A DNA stretch of 64,000 bases, from contig NZ_JACHGP010000010.1 in assembly GCF_014202335.1 (NCBI RefSeq), positions 248,001 through 312,000 on the forward strand, written 5' to 3'. The stretch is from Mycobacterium sp. AZCC_0083 (GTDB lineage: Bacteria > Actinomycetota > Actinomycetes > Mycobacteriales > Mycobacteriaceae). The position numbers and the translations under genes were made by a program. This document shows, piece by piece, positions 11,366 through 21,237 of this stretch (positions are counted from its first letter, which is position 1; each line of letters opens with the position of its first letter). The notes beneath the pieces are model-generated. The model did no database searches. It was not told where the DNA came from and saw only the letters and a list, made by a program, of their open reading frames with translations.

Positions 11366-11371
11366 TAAGCT
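11366..11371 (+). promoter_or_regulatory. Candidate -10 box TAAGCT of lysS
   Basis: TAAGCT is followed by 8 bp and then the GTG start, so the mRNA would be leaderless. The 17-mer from this box to the GTG matches that of cysS (31487-31503) at 16 of 17 positions. Confidence 0.45.
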
Positions 11372-11379
11372 GGCACGTC

Positions 11380-12948
11380 GTGAGCTCAGCAGATACGCCG
11401 TCCGCCGCCGGAGCGGCCCCGGCCGCGACATCAGATGGAGCGGCCCCGGCCGCGACATCCGACCCCGACCTTCCCGAGCAGTTCCGGATCCGCCAGGCCA
11501 AGCGTGAGCGGCTGCTGGCCGACGGCAAGGACCCGTATCCCGTCGAGGTGGCGCGCACGCACACCCTCGCAGAGATCCGCAAGAACTACCCCGATCTGCC
11601 TGCAGGCACGGAGACCGGGCAGAGCGTCGGTCTCGCGGGCCGCGTCGTGTTTGCCAGAAACTCGGGCAAGCTCTGCTTCGCGACGCTGCAGGAAGGTGAC
11701 GGCACCCAGCTGCAGGCGATGGTCAGTTTCGACAAGGTTGGCGCCGAATCACTCGACGCCTGGAAGGCCGACGTCGACCTGGGCGACATCGTGTTCGTGC
11801 ACGGTGAGGTGATCAGTTCGCGGCGCGGAGAATTGTCTGTGCTTGCCGATTCCTGGCAAATCATCTCGAAAGCACTGCGACCACTTCCCGTCGCGCACAA
11901 GGAGATGACCGAGGAATCGCGCGTCCGGCAACGGTATGTCGACCTGATCGTGCGACCGGAGGCCAGGACCATCGCACGTCAACGGATTGCAGTCGTGCGC
12001 GCGGTGCGTTCGGCATACGAGCGGCGGGGCTTCCTCGAAGTCGAAACTCCGATGTTGCAGACACTCGCCGGCGGTGCTGCCGCCAGGCCATTCGTGACGC
12101 ACTCCAATGCCCTCGATGCCGATCTCTTCCTTCGGATCGCACCGGAGTTGTTCCTCAAGCGGTGCTTGGTGGGCGGTTTCGAGAGGGTCTTCGAGTTGAA
12201 TCGGGTGTTTAGAAACGAGGGTTCGGATTCCACGCATTCTCCGGAATTCGCGATGCTGGAGACATATCAGGCGTACGGAACCTACGACGATTCCGCCATC
12301 GTCACGCGCGAGATAATTCAGGAGGTCGCCGACGAGGCGATTGGCACGCGAGAGGTGCCACTGCCCGACGGCAGCACCTACGATCTCGACGGAGAATGGG
12401 CCACCGTCGAAATGTATCCCTCACTGTCGCAGGCACTGGGTGAGGAGATCACCCCCGACACACCTGCCGACCACTTGTGGTCGATTGCAGACCGATTGGG
12501 CGTCGAGATTCCGCGCGACCGCGGTTATGGCCATGGAAAATTGATCGAGGAACTCTGGGAACACACCGTGGGGGAGACGCTCTGGGCGCCGACCTTCGTC
12601 CGCGACTTCCCCATCGAGACCACGCCTCTCACACGATCGCACCGCAGCATTCCCGGCGTCACCGAGAAGTGGGATCTGTATGTGCGACGGTTCGAGTTGG
12701 CCACCGGCTATTCCGAACTGATCGACCCCGTGATTCAACGGGAACGATTCGAAGCCCAAGCCCGCGCGGCAGCCGCCGGTGATGACGAGGCAATGCTTCT
12801 CGACGACGATTTTCTCGCCGCATTGGAGTATGCGATGCCACCGACCACGGGCACGGGAATGGGTATCGACCGCTTGTTGATGGCCCTGACGGGACTGTCG
12901 ATTAGAGAGACGGTATTGTTCCCGATAGTACGCAGACACGGCAACTGA
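11380..12948 (+). CDS. lysS: Lysyl-tRNA synthetase (class II)
   Basis: Charges tRNA-Lys. 522 residues from the GTG at 11380. An N-terminal Ala/Pro-rich extension carries a 27-bp tandem repeat. An OB-fold anticodon domain (about 75-185) is followed by the class II core with motif 2 (VFRNEGSDSTHSPEFAMLE) and motif 3 (GTGMGIDRLLMALTG). From about 11.8 kb onward, third positions are clearly less GC-rich than in neighbouring genes. Ortholog of Rv3598c. No ribosome site is needed if the transcript is leaderless. Confidence 0.96.
   Translation: MSSADTPSAAGAAPAATSDGAAPAATSDPDLPEQFRIRQAKRERLLADGKDPYPVEVARTHTLAEIRKNYPDLPAGTETGQSVGLAGRVVFARNSGKLCFATLQEGDGTQLQAMVSFDKVGAESLDAWKADVDLGDIVFVHGEVISSRRGELSVLADSWQIISKALRPLPVAHKEMTEESRVRQRYVDLIVRPEARTIARQRIAVVRAVRSAYERRGFLEVETPMLQTLAGGAAARPFVTHSNALDADLFLRIAPELFLKRCLVGGFERVFELNRVFRNEGSDSTHSPEFAMLETYQAYGTYDDSAIVTREIIQEVADEAIGTREVPLPDGSTYDLDGEWATVEMYPSLSQALGEEITPDTPADHLWSIADRLGVEIPRDRGYGHGKLIEELWEHTVGETLWAPTFVRDFPIETTPLTRSHRSIPGVTEKWDLYVRRFELATGYSELIDPVIQRERFEAQARAAAAGDDEAMLLDDDFLAALEYAMPPTTGTGMGIDRLLMALTGLSIRETVLFPIVRRHGN
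11410..11463 (+). repeat. 27-bp tandem repeat, two copies, in lysS
   Basis: Two head-to-tail 27-bp units (11410-11436, 11437-11463) differ only at the 3' end and encode GAAPAATSD twice. They lie in the disordered N-terminal extension, upstream of the anticodon domain. Confidence 0.85.
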
Positions 12949-13058
12949 TCTCCCGAGATTGCATCACTTGTTGAATGGCTTGCGTTCCTATGTCAGCATT
13001 GTGGTGGGTTCGGGATCAAAACGACTGCGTTCCCAGGCAGAAGGGTCAGTGTGAAGTA

Positions 13059-13400
13059 ATGGCGAAAAAAGTGACCGTCACCTTGGTCGACGATTTCGAC
13101 GGTGAAGGTGCTGCCGACGAGACCGTTGAATTTTCGATCGACGGCGTGAGCTACGAGATCGACCTTTCGTCCAAGAATGCCGCAAAGCTCCGAAACGAAC
13201 TGAAGCAATGGGTCGAGGCAGGCCGCCGCGTCGGTGGCCGCCGGAGAGGCCGATCAGCCGGTTCCGGCCGTGGCCGGGCCTCCATCGACCGGGAGCAGAG
13301 CGCCGCCATTCGGGACTGGGCACGCCGTAATGGACACAATGTGTCCACCCGCGGGCGCATTCCGGCCGACGTCATCGACGCCTTTCACGCGGCAACGTAG
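13059..13400 (+). CDS. lsr2: Nucleoid-associated xenogeneic silencer Lsr2
   Basis: Basic H-NS-like protein that bridges AT-rich DNA and silences horizontally acquired genes. 113 residues, the family's length. An N-terminal beta/alpha oligomerisation domain (1-60) is followed by a basic linker rich in G, R and S (65-83). The C-terminal DNA-binding domain has the minor-groove RGR in STRGRIPADV. The start is ATG 13059, with 110 bp free upstream of it. Confidence 0.97.
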   Translation: MAKKVTVTLVDDFDGEGAADETVEFSIDGVSYEIDLSSKNAAKLRNELKQWVEAGRRVGGRRRGRSAGSGRGRASIDREQSAAIRDWARRNGHNVSTRGRIPADVIDAFHAAT

Positions 13401-13438
13401 GCAAACGTTGCCAAGGACCCGGCGTTCGAATCCGGGTC
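13391..13438 (+). terminator. Two consecutive hairpins ending lsr2
   Basis: GGCAACG/CGTTGCC (13391-13397 with 13406-13412) spans the lsr2 stop codon. GACCCGG/CCGGGTC (13416-13422 with 13432-13438) follows directly. Both have 7-bp perfect stems. No T-tract, so this is a candidate terminator or mRNA-stabilising 3' end. Confidence 0.45.
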
Positions 13439-13448
13439 GGTACGCGCT

Positions 13449-13463
13449 TTCGCTAGCGGCGAA
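13449..13463 (+). promoter_or_regulatory. Candidate ClgR operator upstream of clpC1
   Basis: TTCGC-N5-GCGAA inverted repeat in the 276-bp gap before clpC1. It fits the GTTCGC-N5-GCGAAC type bound by the actinobacterial activator ClgR, known to control clp genes. It lies about 215 bp before the clpC1 start. Confidence 0.5.
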
Positions 13464-13676
13464 CTCATTGGCGTCCACAGCGGAAACGTTTGACGCCTAC
13501 CAGGCGTTGGTCTCTTTGCAGCGTGGGATGCGTGGCGCCGAGGCCCTGGATCAGCCAGGGACAGGCGCCGCACCCCGGGCCGCCGCCCATTAGAGTGGAC
13601 GGCAGGTGCAGAGCACGGTACGCCGTACGGGGCTGTTCCAAGAGCTGCGCTACCTATGGAGAGCAGGTAACCACCG

Positions 13677-16231
<2,555 letters not shown>

Positions 16232-16244
<13 letters not shown>

Positions 16245-16261
16245 CAGGCCACCGAATAACA
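16232..16261 (+). repeat. 15-bp tandem duplication over the clpC1 stop codon
   Basis: GGCCACCGAATAACA occurs twice in a row (16232-16246, 16247-16261). The first copy contains the TAA stop, so the second copy is untranslated and duplicates the stop codon. Confidence 0.8.
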
Positions 16262-16275
16262 GCAGTACACGCGAA

Positions 16276-16305
16276 GGCCCCCGACATTCGTCGGGGGCCC
16301 TTTGC
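16276..16305 (+). terminator. Rho-independent-like terminator after clpC1
   Basis: A 10-bp GC stem, GGCCCCCGAC (16276-16285) with GTCGGGGGCC (16290-16299), and an ATTC loop. A short CTTT follows. It lies 31 bp after the clpC1 stop. Confidence 0.8.
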
Positions 16306-16358
16306 GTGGGCGATATCCTCACCGAGCAACCCATCGAATCCCTAGAAGGGCCCGCATC

Positions 16359-16730
16359 ATGCTGGTAGTAACCACCAACGACCTTCCCGGCTGGGAGATC
16401 CAGCGCGTGTGCGGCGAGGTGTTCGGTCTGACCGTTCGATCGCGAAATGCCTTCGCGCAGATGGGCGCCGGGTTCAAGTCCATGTTCGGCGGCGAACTGC
16501 AGGGCATGACGAAGAACCTCGCGGAGAGCCGCAACGAGGCGATGGGCAGGCTCATCACCGAAGCCCGTGCCCGCGGCGGAAACGCGATCGTGGCGATGCG
16601 GTTCGACACCACCGAACTGGGTGACGTGTGGACTGAGATCTGCGCCTACGGCACCGCGGTGCAGGCCGTGCCGGTGACCGATGGTGCCAAGTACACCGCC
16701 CAGCAGCTGGGCTACGGCGGCGGAACCTAA
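16359..16730 (+). CDS. YbjQ/UPF0145 family protein
   Basis: 123 residues from the ATG at 16359. It has the family's heavy-metal-binding-like fold pattern: an N-terminal strand with LPGWEI, a VFGLTVRSRN segment, a GGELQGMTKNLAESRNEAMGR helix region, then GGNAIVAMRFD. Members are small cytosolic proteins of unknown function that may form pentamers. It is a single gene between the clpC1 terminator and the cobalamin riboswitch. Confidence 0.85.
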   Translation: MLVVTTNDLPGWEIQRVCGEVFGLTVRSRNAFAQMGAGFKSMFGGELQGMTKNLAESRNEAMGRLITEARARGGNAIVAMRFDTTELGDVWTEICAYGTAVQAVPVTDGAKYTAQQLGYGGGT

Positions 16731-16757
16731 CCTTCGTCGATCCGCTCTGCCTATGAT

Positions 16758-16845
16758 GCTTGCGTTATCGACGCACGCAGGAATCCTGGTGGAAATCCAG
16801 AACGGTCGCGCCACTGTGAATAGTCAGACCCGACGGCGTCACCAT
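16758..16845 (+). promoter_or_regulatory. Cobalamin riboswitch upstream of cbtB
   Basis: The 150-bp leader holds the B12-binding core: GCAGGAATCCTGGTGGAAAT followed by CCAGAAC, then GCGCCACTGTGAA and AGTCAGACCC. These match the B12-box order of cobalamin riboswitches (GGTGxAAxTCC, then GCCACTGT, then AGTCAGxxC). It lies 35 bp before the cbtB start, so it probably shuts off cobalt uptake when B12 is plentiful. The boundaries are approximate. Confidence 0.88.
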
Positions 16846-16880
16846 CTGATACGGGACGCGAATTCCCGAAAGGAATCGAC

Positions 16881-17096
16881 ATGACCACTTCTGACGCTCA
16901 GCGGAGCGCCGCTCCTGCCCTCGATCTGTCGGCCACCAAGGCCGCGATCTGGTTAGCAGGCACCGCCTTCCTAGCACTGCTGGTGCTGTACTTCGTCGGC
17001 GTGGACCAGGGTGCAACCTCGGTGTTCGGCGACAACATGTACATCCACGAGTTCGTTCACGACGCCCGCCACCTCCTCGGCTTCCCCTGCCACTGA
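16881..17096 (+). CDS. cbtB: CbtB-type cobalt transporter subunit
   Basis: 71 residues with one transmembrane helix (about 23-42) and a His-rich C-terminus. The HEFVHDARHLLGFPCH end is the CbtB signature and a probable Co2+ binding site. ATG 16881 follows an AAGGAAT ribosome site. CbtB and CbtA form a proposed cobalt uptake system under B12 riboswitch control. Confidence 0.9.
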   Translation: MTTSDAQRSAAPALDLSATKAAIWLAGTAFLALLVLYFVGVDQGATSVFGDNMYIHEFVHDARHLLGFPCH

Positions 17097-17116
17097 CGGC
17101 CGGAGGAGCCAACGAA

Positions 17117-17923
17117 ATGGAAAAGCAAATAATCGGGCGCGGCCTCTTGGCCGGCGCCGTCGCAGGCGTTCTGGCGTTCGTCTTCGCCAAGATCTTCCTG
17201 GAGCCGGTCATCGGTCGTGCCATCGATTTCGAGGATGGCACGGCCGCTGCACACCAGGCCATGGAGATGGCCGCAGGCGGCCACAGTCACGCTGAGGGCG
17301 GTGAGCTGTTCAGCCGTGGCATTCAGTCGACCATTGGCATGGGCTTCGGCGTTGTGCTCTTCAGCATCGCGGTGAGCGCGTTGTTCGCGGTGGTCTTCGC
17401 GGTCGCCTACGGCCGGGTCGGCAACGTGTCGGCACGGGTTCTTTCGGTGCTGGTGGCCGCAGGCATGCTGATCTCACTGTGGATCGTGCCTGCCCTGAAG
17501 TACCCCCCGAATCCTCCTGCGACGAGTGACGACGCGACCATCTTTCAACGCTCGCTGCTCTACCTGCTGATGGTGGGCCTCTCCGCGATCCTGATGGTCG
17601 CCGCGGTGTACCTCGGGCGCCAACTGGCCGCGAAACTCGGCGCGTGGAACGCGACGCTCGTCGGCGGCGCGGCGTACCTCGTCGCGGTGTTCGTCGTGAT
17701 GTTGATCCTGCCGACGATTAGCGAAACCCCTGGCCCCATCGTCGACGGCGCAGGAGTAATCGTGTTCCCGGGGTTCCCGGCGATCGACATGTACGAGTTC
17801 CGCCTCTACACGTTCACCACGCAGTTGATCATCTGGACGACCATCGGCCTGGTGTTCGCTGCGCTGATCTCGAAGATGCTGGACGGCAGGCGAAACGCGG
17901 CGGAGGCTACCGTCACTGCGTGA
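17117..17923 (+). CDS. cbtA: CbtA-type cobalt transporter subunit
   Basis: 268 residues with about five or six transmembrane helices: near 9-25, 71-95, 104-125, 145-165, 178-197 and 233-250. The loop after helix 1 includes the His-rich AAHQAMEMAAGGHSHAEGG segment, a likely metal ligand region. Follows cbtB by 20 bp and its TGA overlaps the GTG of the next gene (GTGA). Cobalt uptake is a family-based assignment. Confidence 0.88.
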   Translation: MEKQIIGRGLLAGAVAGVLAFVFAKIFLEPVIGRAIDFEDGTAAAHQAMEMAAGGHSHAEGGELFSRGIQSTIGMGFGVVLFSIAVSALFAVVFAVAYGRVGNVSARVLSVLVAAGMLISLWIVPALKYPPNPPATSDDATIFQRSLLYLLMVGLSAILMVAAVYLGRQLAAKLGAWNATLVGGAAYLVAVFVVMLILPTISETPGPIVDGAGVIVFPGFPAIDMYEFRLYTFTTQLIIWTTIGLVFAALISKMLDGRRNAAEATVTA

Positions 17924-18471
17924 GTGAAGTCGTCAGGCTGACCCTGGTGTCGCATGCCATGACGGACGCCATGGCGGCTGGACGATTTCCCATCGACGAG
18001 TCCGTGAACGCCGTCGGCCACCGCCAGGTGGACGCCACCGTCGAACTCGGGCCCGTCGACTTGGCGCTGTGTGGACCCGAGAAGCGGACCCGCCAGACCG
18101 CCGAACTGCTCGGCCTGCGGGCCAGGACCGATCCGCAGCTGGCGGACCTCGACTGCGGCGCCTGGCGCGGCGCCGTCCTCGGCGGGGTACCGCCCGCCGA
18201 CCTTGCCGTGTGGTTGACCGAACCCGCGCAGGCGCCGCACGGCGGCGAGTCGGTGGTCGACCTGATCGGTCGGGTCCGCGGCTGGCTGGACACGGTCAGC
18301 GGCCACCGCGGCCGATTGGTCGCCGTCACCCACCCTTCGGTTATCCGCGCGGCGATCCTGGTGGTGCTCGATGCGCCGCCAAGATCGTTCTGGCGCATCG
18401 ACGTTGGACCGGCCAGTCACACCGTGCTGCACTTCCGCGGGCAGGCGTGGACGTTGCGGTCAACGGGCTGA
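17920..18471 (+). CDS. Histidine phosphatase-fold protein with degenerate RHG motif
   Basis: 183 residues, phosphoglycerate-mutase-like fold. The expected catalytic RHG reads SHA (His12 kept, Arg replaced by Ser). The remaining features are present: the GPEKRTRQTAELLG segment, LDCGAWRG, a PHGGES segment and a second histidine in VTHPSVIRA. Translationally coupled to cbtA, so probably tied to cobalt or cobalamin metabolism, for example a CobC/alpha-ribazole-phosphate phosphatase relative. Loss of the Arg makes activity uncertain. Confidence 0.75.
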   Translation: MSEVVRLTLVSHAMTDAMAAGRFPIDESVNAVGHRQVDATVELGPVDLALCGPEKRTRQTAELLGLRARTDPQLADLDCGAWRGAVLGGVPPADLAVWLTEPAQAPHGGESVVDLIGRVRGWLDTVSGHRGRLVAVTHPSVIRAAILVVLDAPPRSFWRIDVGPASHTVLHFRGQAWTLRSTG

Positions 18472-18472
18472 A

Positions 18473-19846
18473 TCAGCCGACCGGGACGAGTCCGAACGCC
18501 TGCTTCGCGATCGACAGCAGCCACTCGGCCGCCGCCAGGCTGCGGTATTTCTGCCAGTTCAGCTGAAAGCTCACCACCCAGGCCTGTCCGGTGCGGTCCT
18601 CGGCGTACCAGCTGAAGGTCAGGTCTCCCGGCAGGTTTCCGCCCTTGGCGCCGATGTAGCGCCAGTTCGATTGGTTTAGATCGATGCCGGGCGTTGCCGA
18701 GAGGATGTCGCGGACCGGTGCCGCAGGCCCGACCGCTGCCGTCTGCAATGCGGCGTGCACCCGGCAGATGTCGGCGGCGCTGCCGTACCACTCGGCGCCG
18801 AATCCCGAAGCGGGCGTGTGGGTTCGGTACGGGTCGGGGTCGTAGGGGTTCTTGTTGGTCAGCTCGAGTATCCGCGCGCGGCCCTGTGACCCGCCGTGCT
18901 CGACGGCCGTCTGCCACTGCTCGCGGATGTCGGGATCACCCCAACCGATGGCGAACAACTCGTGCGCGGTGGGGAACGGCGTCATGCTTGCGGGGTCGTG
19001 GTGACCTGCCGCGACCAGGGCCCGATCGACGGCGCCAGGACCGAGTCGGGCAATGAGCAGATCGGTGGCCATGTTGTCGCTCGCCGAGATCATCTGCTGG
19101 GCGGCGTCGTGCACCGACACCGAGGAACCGGGCGCAAGGTGATCGAAGCCCGCCGAACCGACGGCCTTGTCCTCGGCGGTGATGGTCAACCGATCGGTCC
19201 AGCTCAACGTGCCTGCGTTGACGGCGTCCGCAACGGCAAGCAGCACATACAGTTTGAAGATGGACGCCAGCGGGAGCGACTGGTCGAGGTTGCTGCCCGC
19301 CAACGTCGTGCACTTGCCGCCGGTCACCTTGGACACCTGGTACGAGTAGCGGGCCCCGGACTTCGTCAGCTCCGCATCGATGTCGGCCCACTTGTGAATG
19401 GGGGGCGGCTGGATGGTGACCTTGAAGCGGTCCACCAAACCGCCGTCCTTCGTCCGCAGTGCGATGTCCTGAGCGGCCCCGTATGACGTCAGCGTGTGCA
19501 GCGTCGCCTCGCCTGCGCCGACGTCGATGCTCGCCACGGTGATGGGCCGGTCCCACCACAGCCGGTCAAGGGCAGCCACGACGTTGTCGACCTGGGCCGG
19601 GACGGCCAGCGTGCGTACCCCGATGGGGCCGATGGGCCAGTCGGAGTTGACCATGTCCAGGGTCTGCTTGGCGTGCAGGCCCTGCGGGGTGTTGATGTCG
19701 ATGTGCACCCCGTAGGTCGCGGCGTCCGCCGGAGGCGGGCCTGCAGGGGCGCAGCCGCAAGCCAGGGAGACGACGAGCGCGACGGCGACCCACGAGCCGA
19801 CCGCGCGGCGTCGCCCCCGGCTTGCGCTATGCGTCGCTACGCTCAA
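18473..19846 (-). CDS. lpqF: LpqF-like lipoprotein with class A beta-lactamase-type domain
   Basis: 457 residues from a TTG at 19846 that overlaps the mhuD stop (TTGA). A signal peptide ends in the lipobox VSLACG, so it should be lipidated and outside the membrane. The first domain (about 40-170) resembles a nuclear-transport-factor-like or substrate-binding fold. The second has the serine hydrolase set: SIFK (SxxK), SDN, and KGG in GAKGGNLPGD, as in class A beta-lactamases and DD-peptidases. The usual Glu166 loop is not evident. Longer upstream starts would run into mhuD. Confidence 0.85.
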   Translation of the reverse strand: MSVATHSASRGRRRAVGSWVAVALVVSLACGCAPAGPPPADAATYGVHIDINTPQGLHAKQTLDMVNSDWPIGPIGVRTLAVPAQVDNVVAALDRLWWDRPITVASIDVGAGEATLHTLTSYGAAQDIALRTKDGGLVDRFKVTIQPPPIHKWADIDAELTKSGARYSYQVSKVTGGKCTTLAGSNLDQSLPLASIFKLYVLLAVADAVNAGTLSWTDRLTITAEDKAVGSAGFDHLAPGSSVSVHDAAQQMISASDNMATDLLIARLGPGAVDRALVAAGHHDPASMTPFPTAHELFAIGWGDPDIREQWQTAVEHGGSQGRARILELTNKNPYDPDPYRTHTPASGFGAEWYGSAADICRVHAALQTAAVGPAAPVRDILSATPGIDLNQSNWRYIGAKGGNLPGDLTFSWYAEDRTGQAWVVSFQLNWQKYRSLAAAEWLLSIAKQAFGLVPVG

Positions 19847-20148
19847 GCCCGCTGAACGTCCAACACAACTTCGAACTCCAGAAGCGAGGCTCCGGTGGCC
19901 ACCGGGTTGGCTCGCTGGCCTGCGTGCGCCTCGACGGCCGGGCCACTCGCCCAGGCCTGGAACGCCTCTTCGGTCTCCCACTGCGTCACCACGAAGTAGC
20001 GGTCTTCGCCCTTGACGGGGCGCAGTAATTGGAACCCCAGGAAACCGGGCTGGTTGTCGACGGCGTGCGCACGGTTCGCGAACCGCTTCTCCAACTCCGG
20101 GCCTGCGTCGGCTGGAACCTCGATCGCGTTGATCTTCACCACTGGCAT
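19843..20148 (-). CDS. mhuD: Heme-degrading monooxygenase MhuD
   Basis: 101 residues from ATG 20148, an almost complete match to the M. tuberculosis protein Rv3592 as remembered. The key residues are in place: Asn7, Trp66 (ruffling contact) and His75 (heme ligand). MhuD is an IsdG-type ferredoxin-like dimer that cleaves heme to mycobilin and iron. Its last bases overlap the lpqF TTG start. Confidence 0.95.
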   Translation of the reverse strand: MPVVKINAIEVPADAGPELEKRFANRAHAVDNQPGFLGFQLLRPVKGEDRYFVVTQWETEEAFQAWASGPAVEAHAGQRANPVATGASLLEFEVVLDVQRA

Positions 20149-20200
20149 GAGCATCAGGCTACCGCCCGGCCACACCGCCTCGGCGAGGCAGGATGGCGTG

Positions 20201-20971
20201 ATGCGCACCGAACTGTTGACCAGCCGGGGCGGCCGTGGAGAGCCCATCGTGCTGGTTCACGGTCTGATGGGGCGGGGCAGCACGTGGTCGCGCCAGCTGC
20301 CGTGGCTGACTGAGGCCGGGCGGGTGTACACCTACGACGCGCCGTGGCATCGCGGCCGGGACGTCGCAGACGCCCAGCCGATCAGCACCGAGCGGTTCGT
20401 ATCCGATCTGGCCGACGCGGTGGCCGGTCTCGGTGGGCCCGCCACGCTGATCGGGCATTCGATGGGTGGCCTGCACGCGTGGTGCCTGGCTGCGGAGCGG
20501 CCCGAGCTGGTGACGGCCTTGGTGGTTGAGGACATGGCACCGGATTTCCGCGGGCGCACGACGGGTCCGTGGGAGCCGTGGCTGCATGCGCTACCCGCCG
20601 AGTTCGCCTCGGCGCAAGAGGTTTTCGATGAATTCGGTGAGGTGGCCGGACAGTACTTCCTGGAGGCGTTCGACCGTACCGAGACGGGTTGGCGGCTGCA
20701 CGGCCATCCCGAGCGCTGGATCGAGATCGCAGCGGAGTGGGGCACCAGGGACTATTGGGCGCAGTGGCGTTCGGTGTGGGCGCCGGCGCTTCTCATCGAG
20801 GCGGGCAACACCGTCACCCCGCAGGGACAGATGCACCAAATGAACGAGACCGGCCGCCGGGCAACGTATTTACGCGTACCTGGGGCCGGTCATCTCGTTC
20901 ATGACGACGCGCCACGGGAATATCGGTGCGCCGTCGAGGCGTTTTTAGCGACGTTCACCCATCGCGCCTGA
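20201..20971 (+). CDS. Alpha/beta hydrolase (Rv3591c-like)
   Basis: 256 residues from the ATG at 20201 (GTG at 20198 possible). The oxyanion segment is LVHGLMGRGSTW, the nucleophile elbow GHSMGG at about 88-93, and the C-terminal His lies in VPGAGHLVHDD. The usual acid position reads EAGNTVTP, with Asn instead of Asp, as remembered for its homolog. It is divergent from mhuD, with 52 bp between the starts. Substrate unknown. Confidence 0.85.
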   Translation: MRTELLTSRGGRGEPIVLVHGLMGRGSTWSRQLPWLTEAGRVYTYDAPWHRGRDVADAQPISTERFVSDLADAVAGLGGPATLIGHSMGGLHAWCLAAERPELVTALVVEDMAPDFRGRTTGPWEPWLHALPAEFASAQEVFDEFGEVAGQYFLEAFDRTETGWRLHGHPERWIEIAAEWGTRDYWAQWRSVWAPALLIEAGNTVTPQGQMHQMNETGRRATYLRVPGAGHLVHDDAPREYRCAVEAFLATFTHRA

Positions 20972-21166
20972 AGCGGGCCACATGGGGTTCCGCTCGAAGC
21001 GCGTCCGGACGGCGTCGATGTCGTGCTCGACGCGGTAGTCGTCACGGTCTTCGCTCACGCCCGCCAGGTAGGTGCGCATGGGCTGCCCACGGTGGGCGGC
21101 CCAGCTCAACGCCGCGGCAAGTGCGAACGGTGCGATGAGGATCAGGAAGGTAAGTATCACGCTCAT
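20945..21166 (-). CDS. Small single-pass membrane protein
   Basis: 73 residues from ATG 21166. One N-terminal helix (MSVILTFLILIAPFALAAAL) is followed by a charged cytoplasmic or periplasmic tail. Its end overlaps the convergent hydrolase by 27 bp. No family recognised. GC3 pattern and codon use look genuine; function unknown. Confidence 0.6.
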   Translation of the reverse strand: MSVILTFLILIAPFALAAALSWAAHRGQPMRTYLAGVSEDRDDYRVEHDIDAVRTRFERNPMWPASGAMGERR

Positions 21167-21225
21167 GGCAGCAATTGTTCGATGAAATATATTCCGCCAA
21201 CAGTGGCAGAAGTGCCCCCATACGA

Positions 21226-21231
21226 TAAGAT
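21226..21231 (+). promoter_or_regulatory. Candidate -10 box TAAGAT before the GlxA-type regulator
   Basis: TAAGAT followed by 6 bp and ATG 21238, suggesting a leaderless mRNA. Flanking TGGCAG (21204-21209) and CTGCCA (21232-21237) form an inverted repeat around it, a possible autoregulatory site. Confidence 0.4.
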
Positions 21232-21237
21232 ACTGCC

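Noticed and set aside
13416..13438. tRNA T-arm-like hairpin after lsr2
   Set aside because: The loop is nine bases and no acceptor, D or anticodon arm surrounds it.
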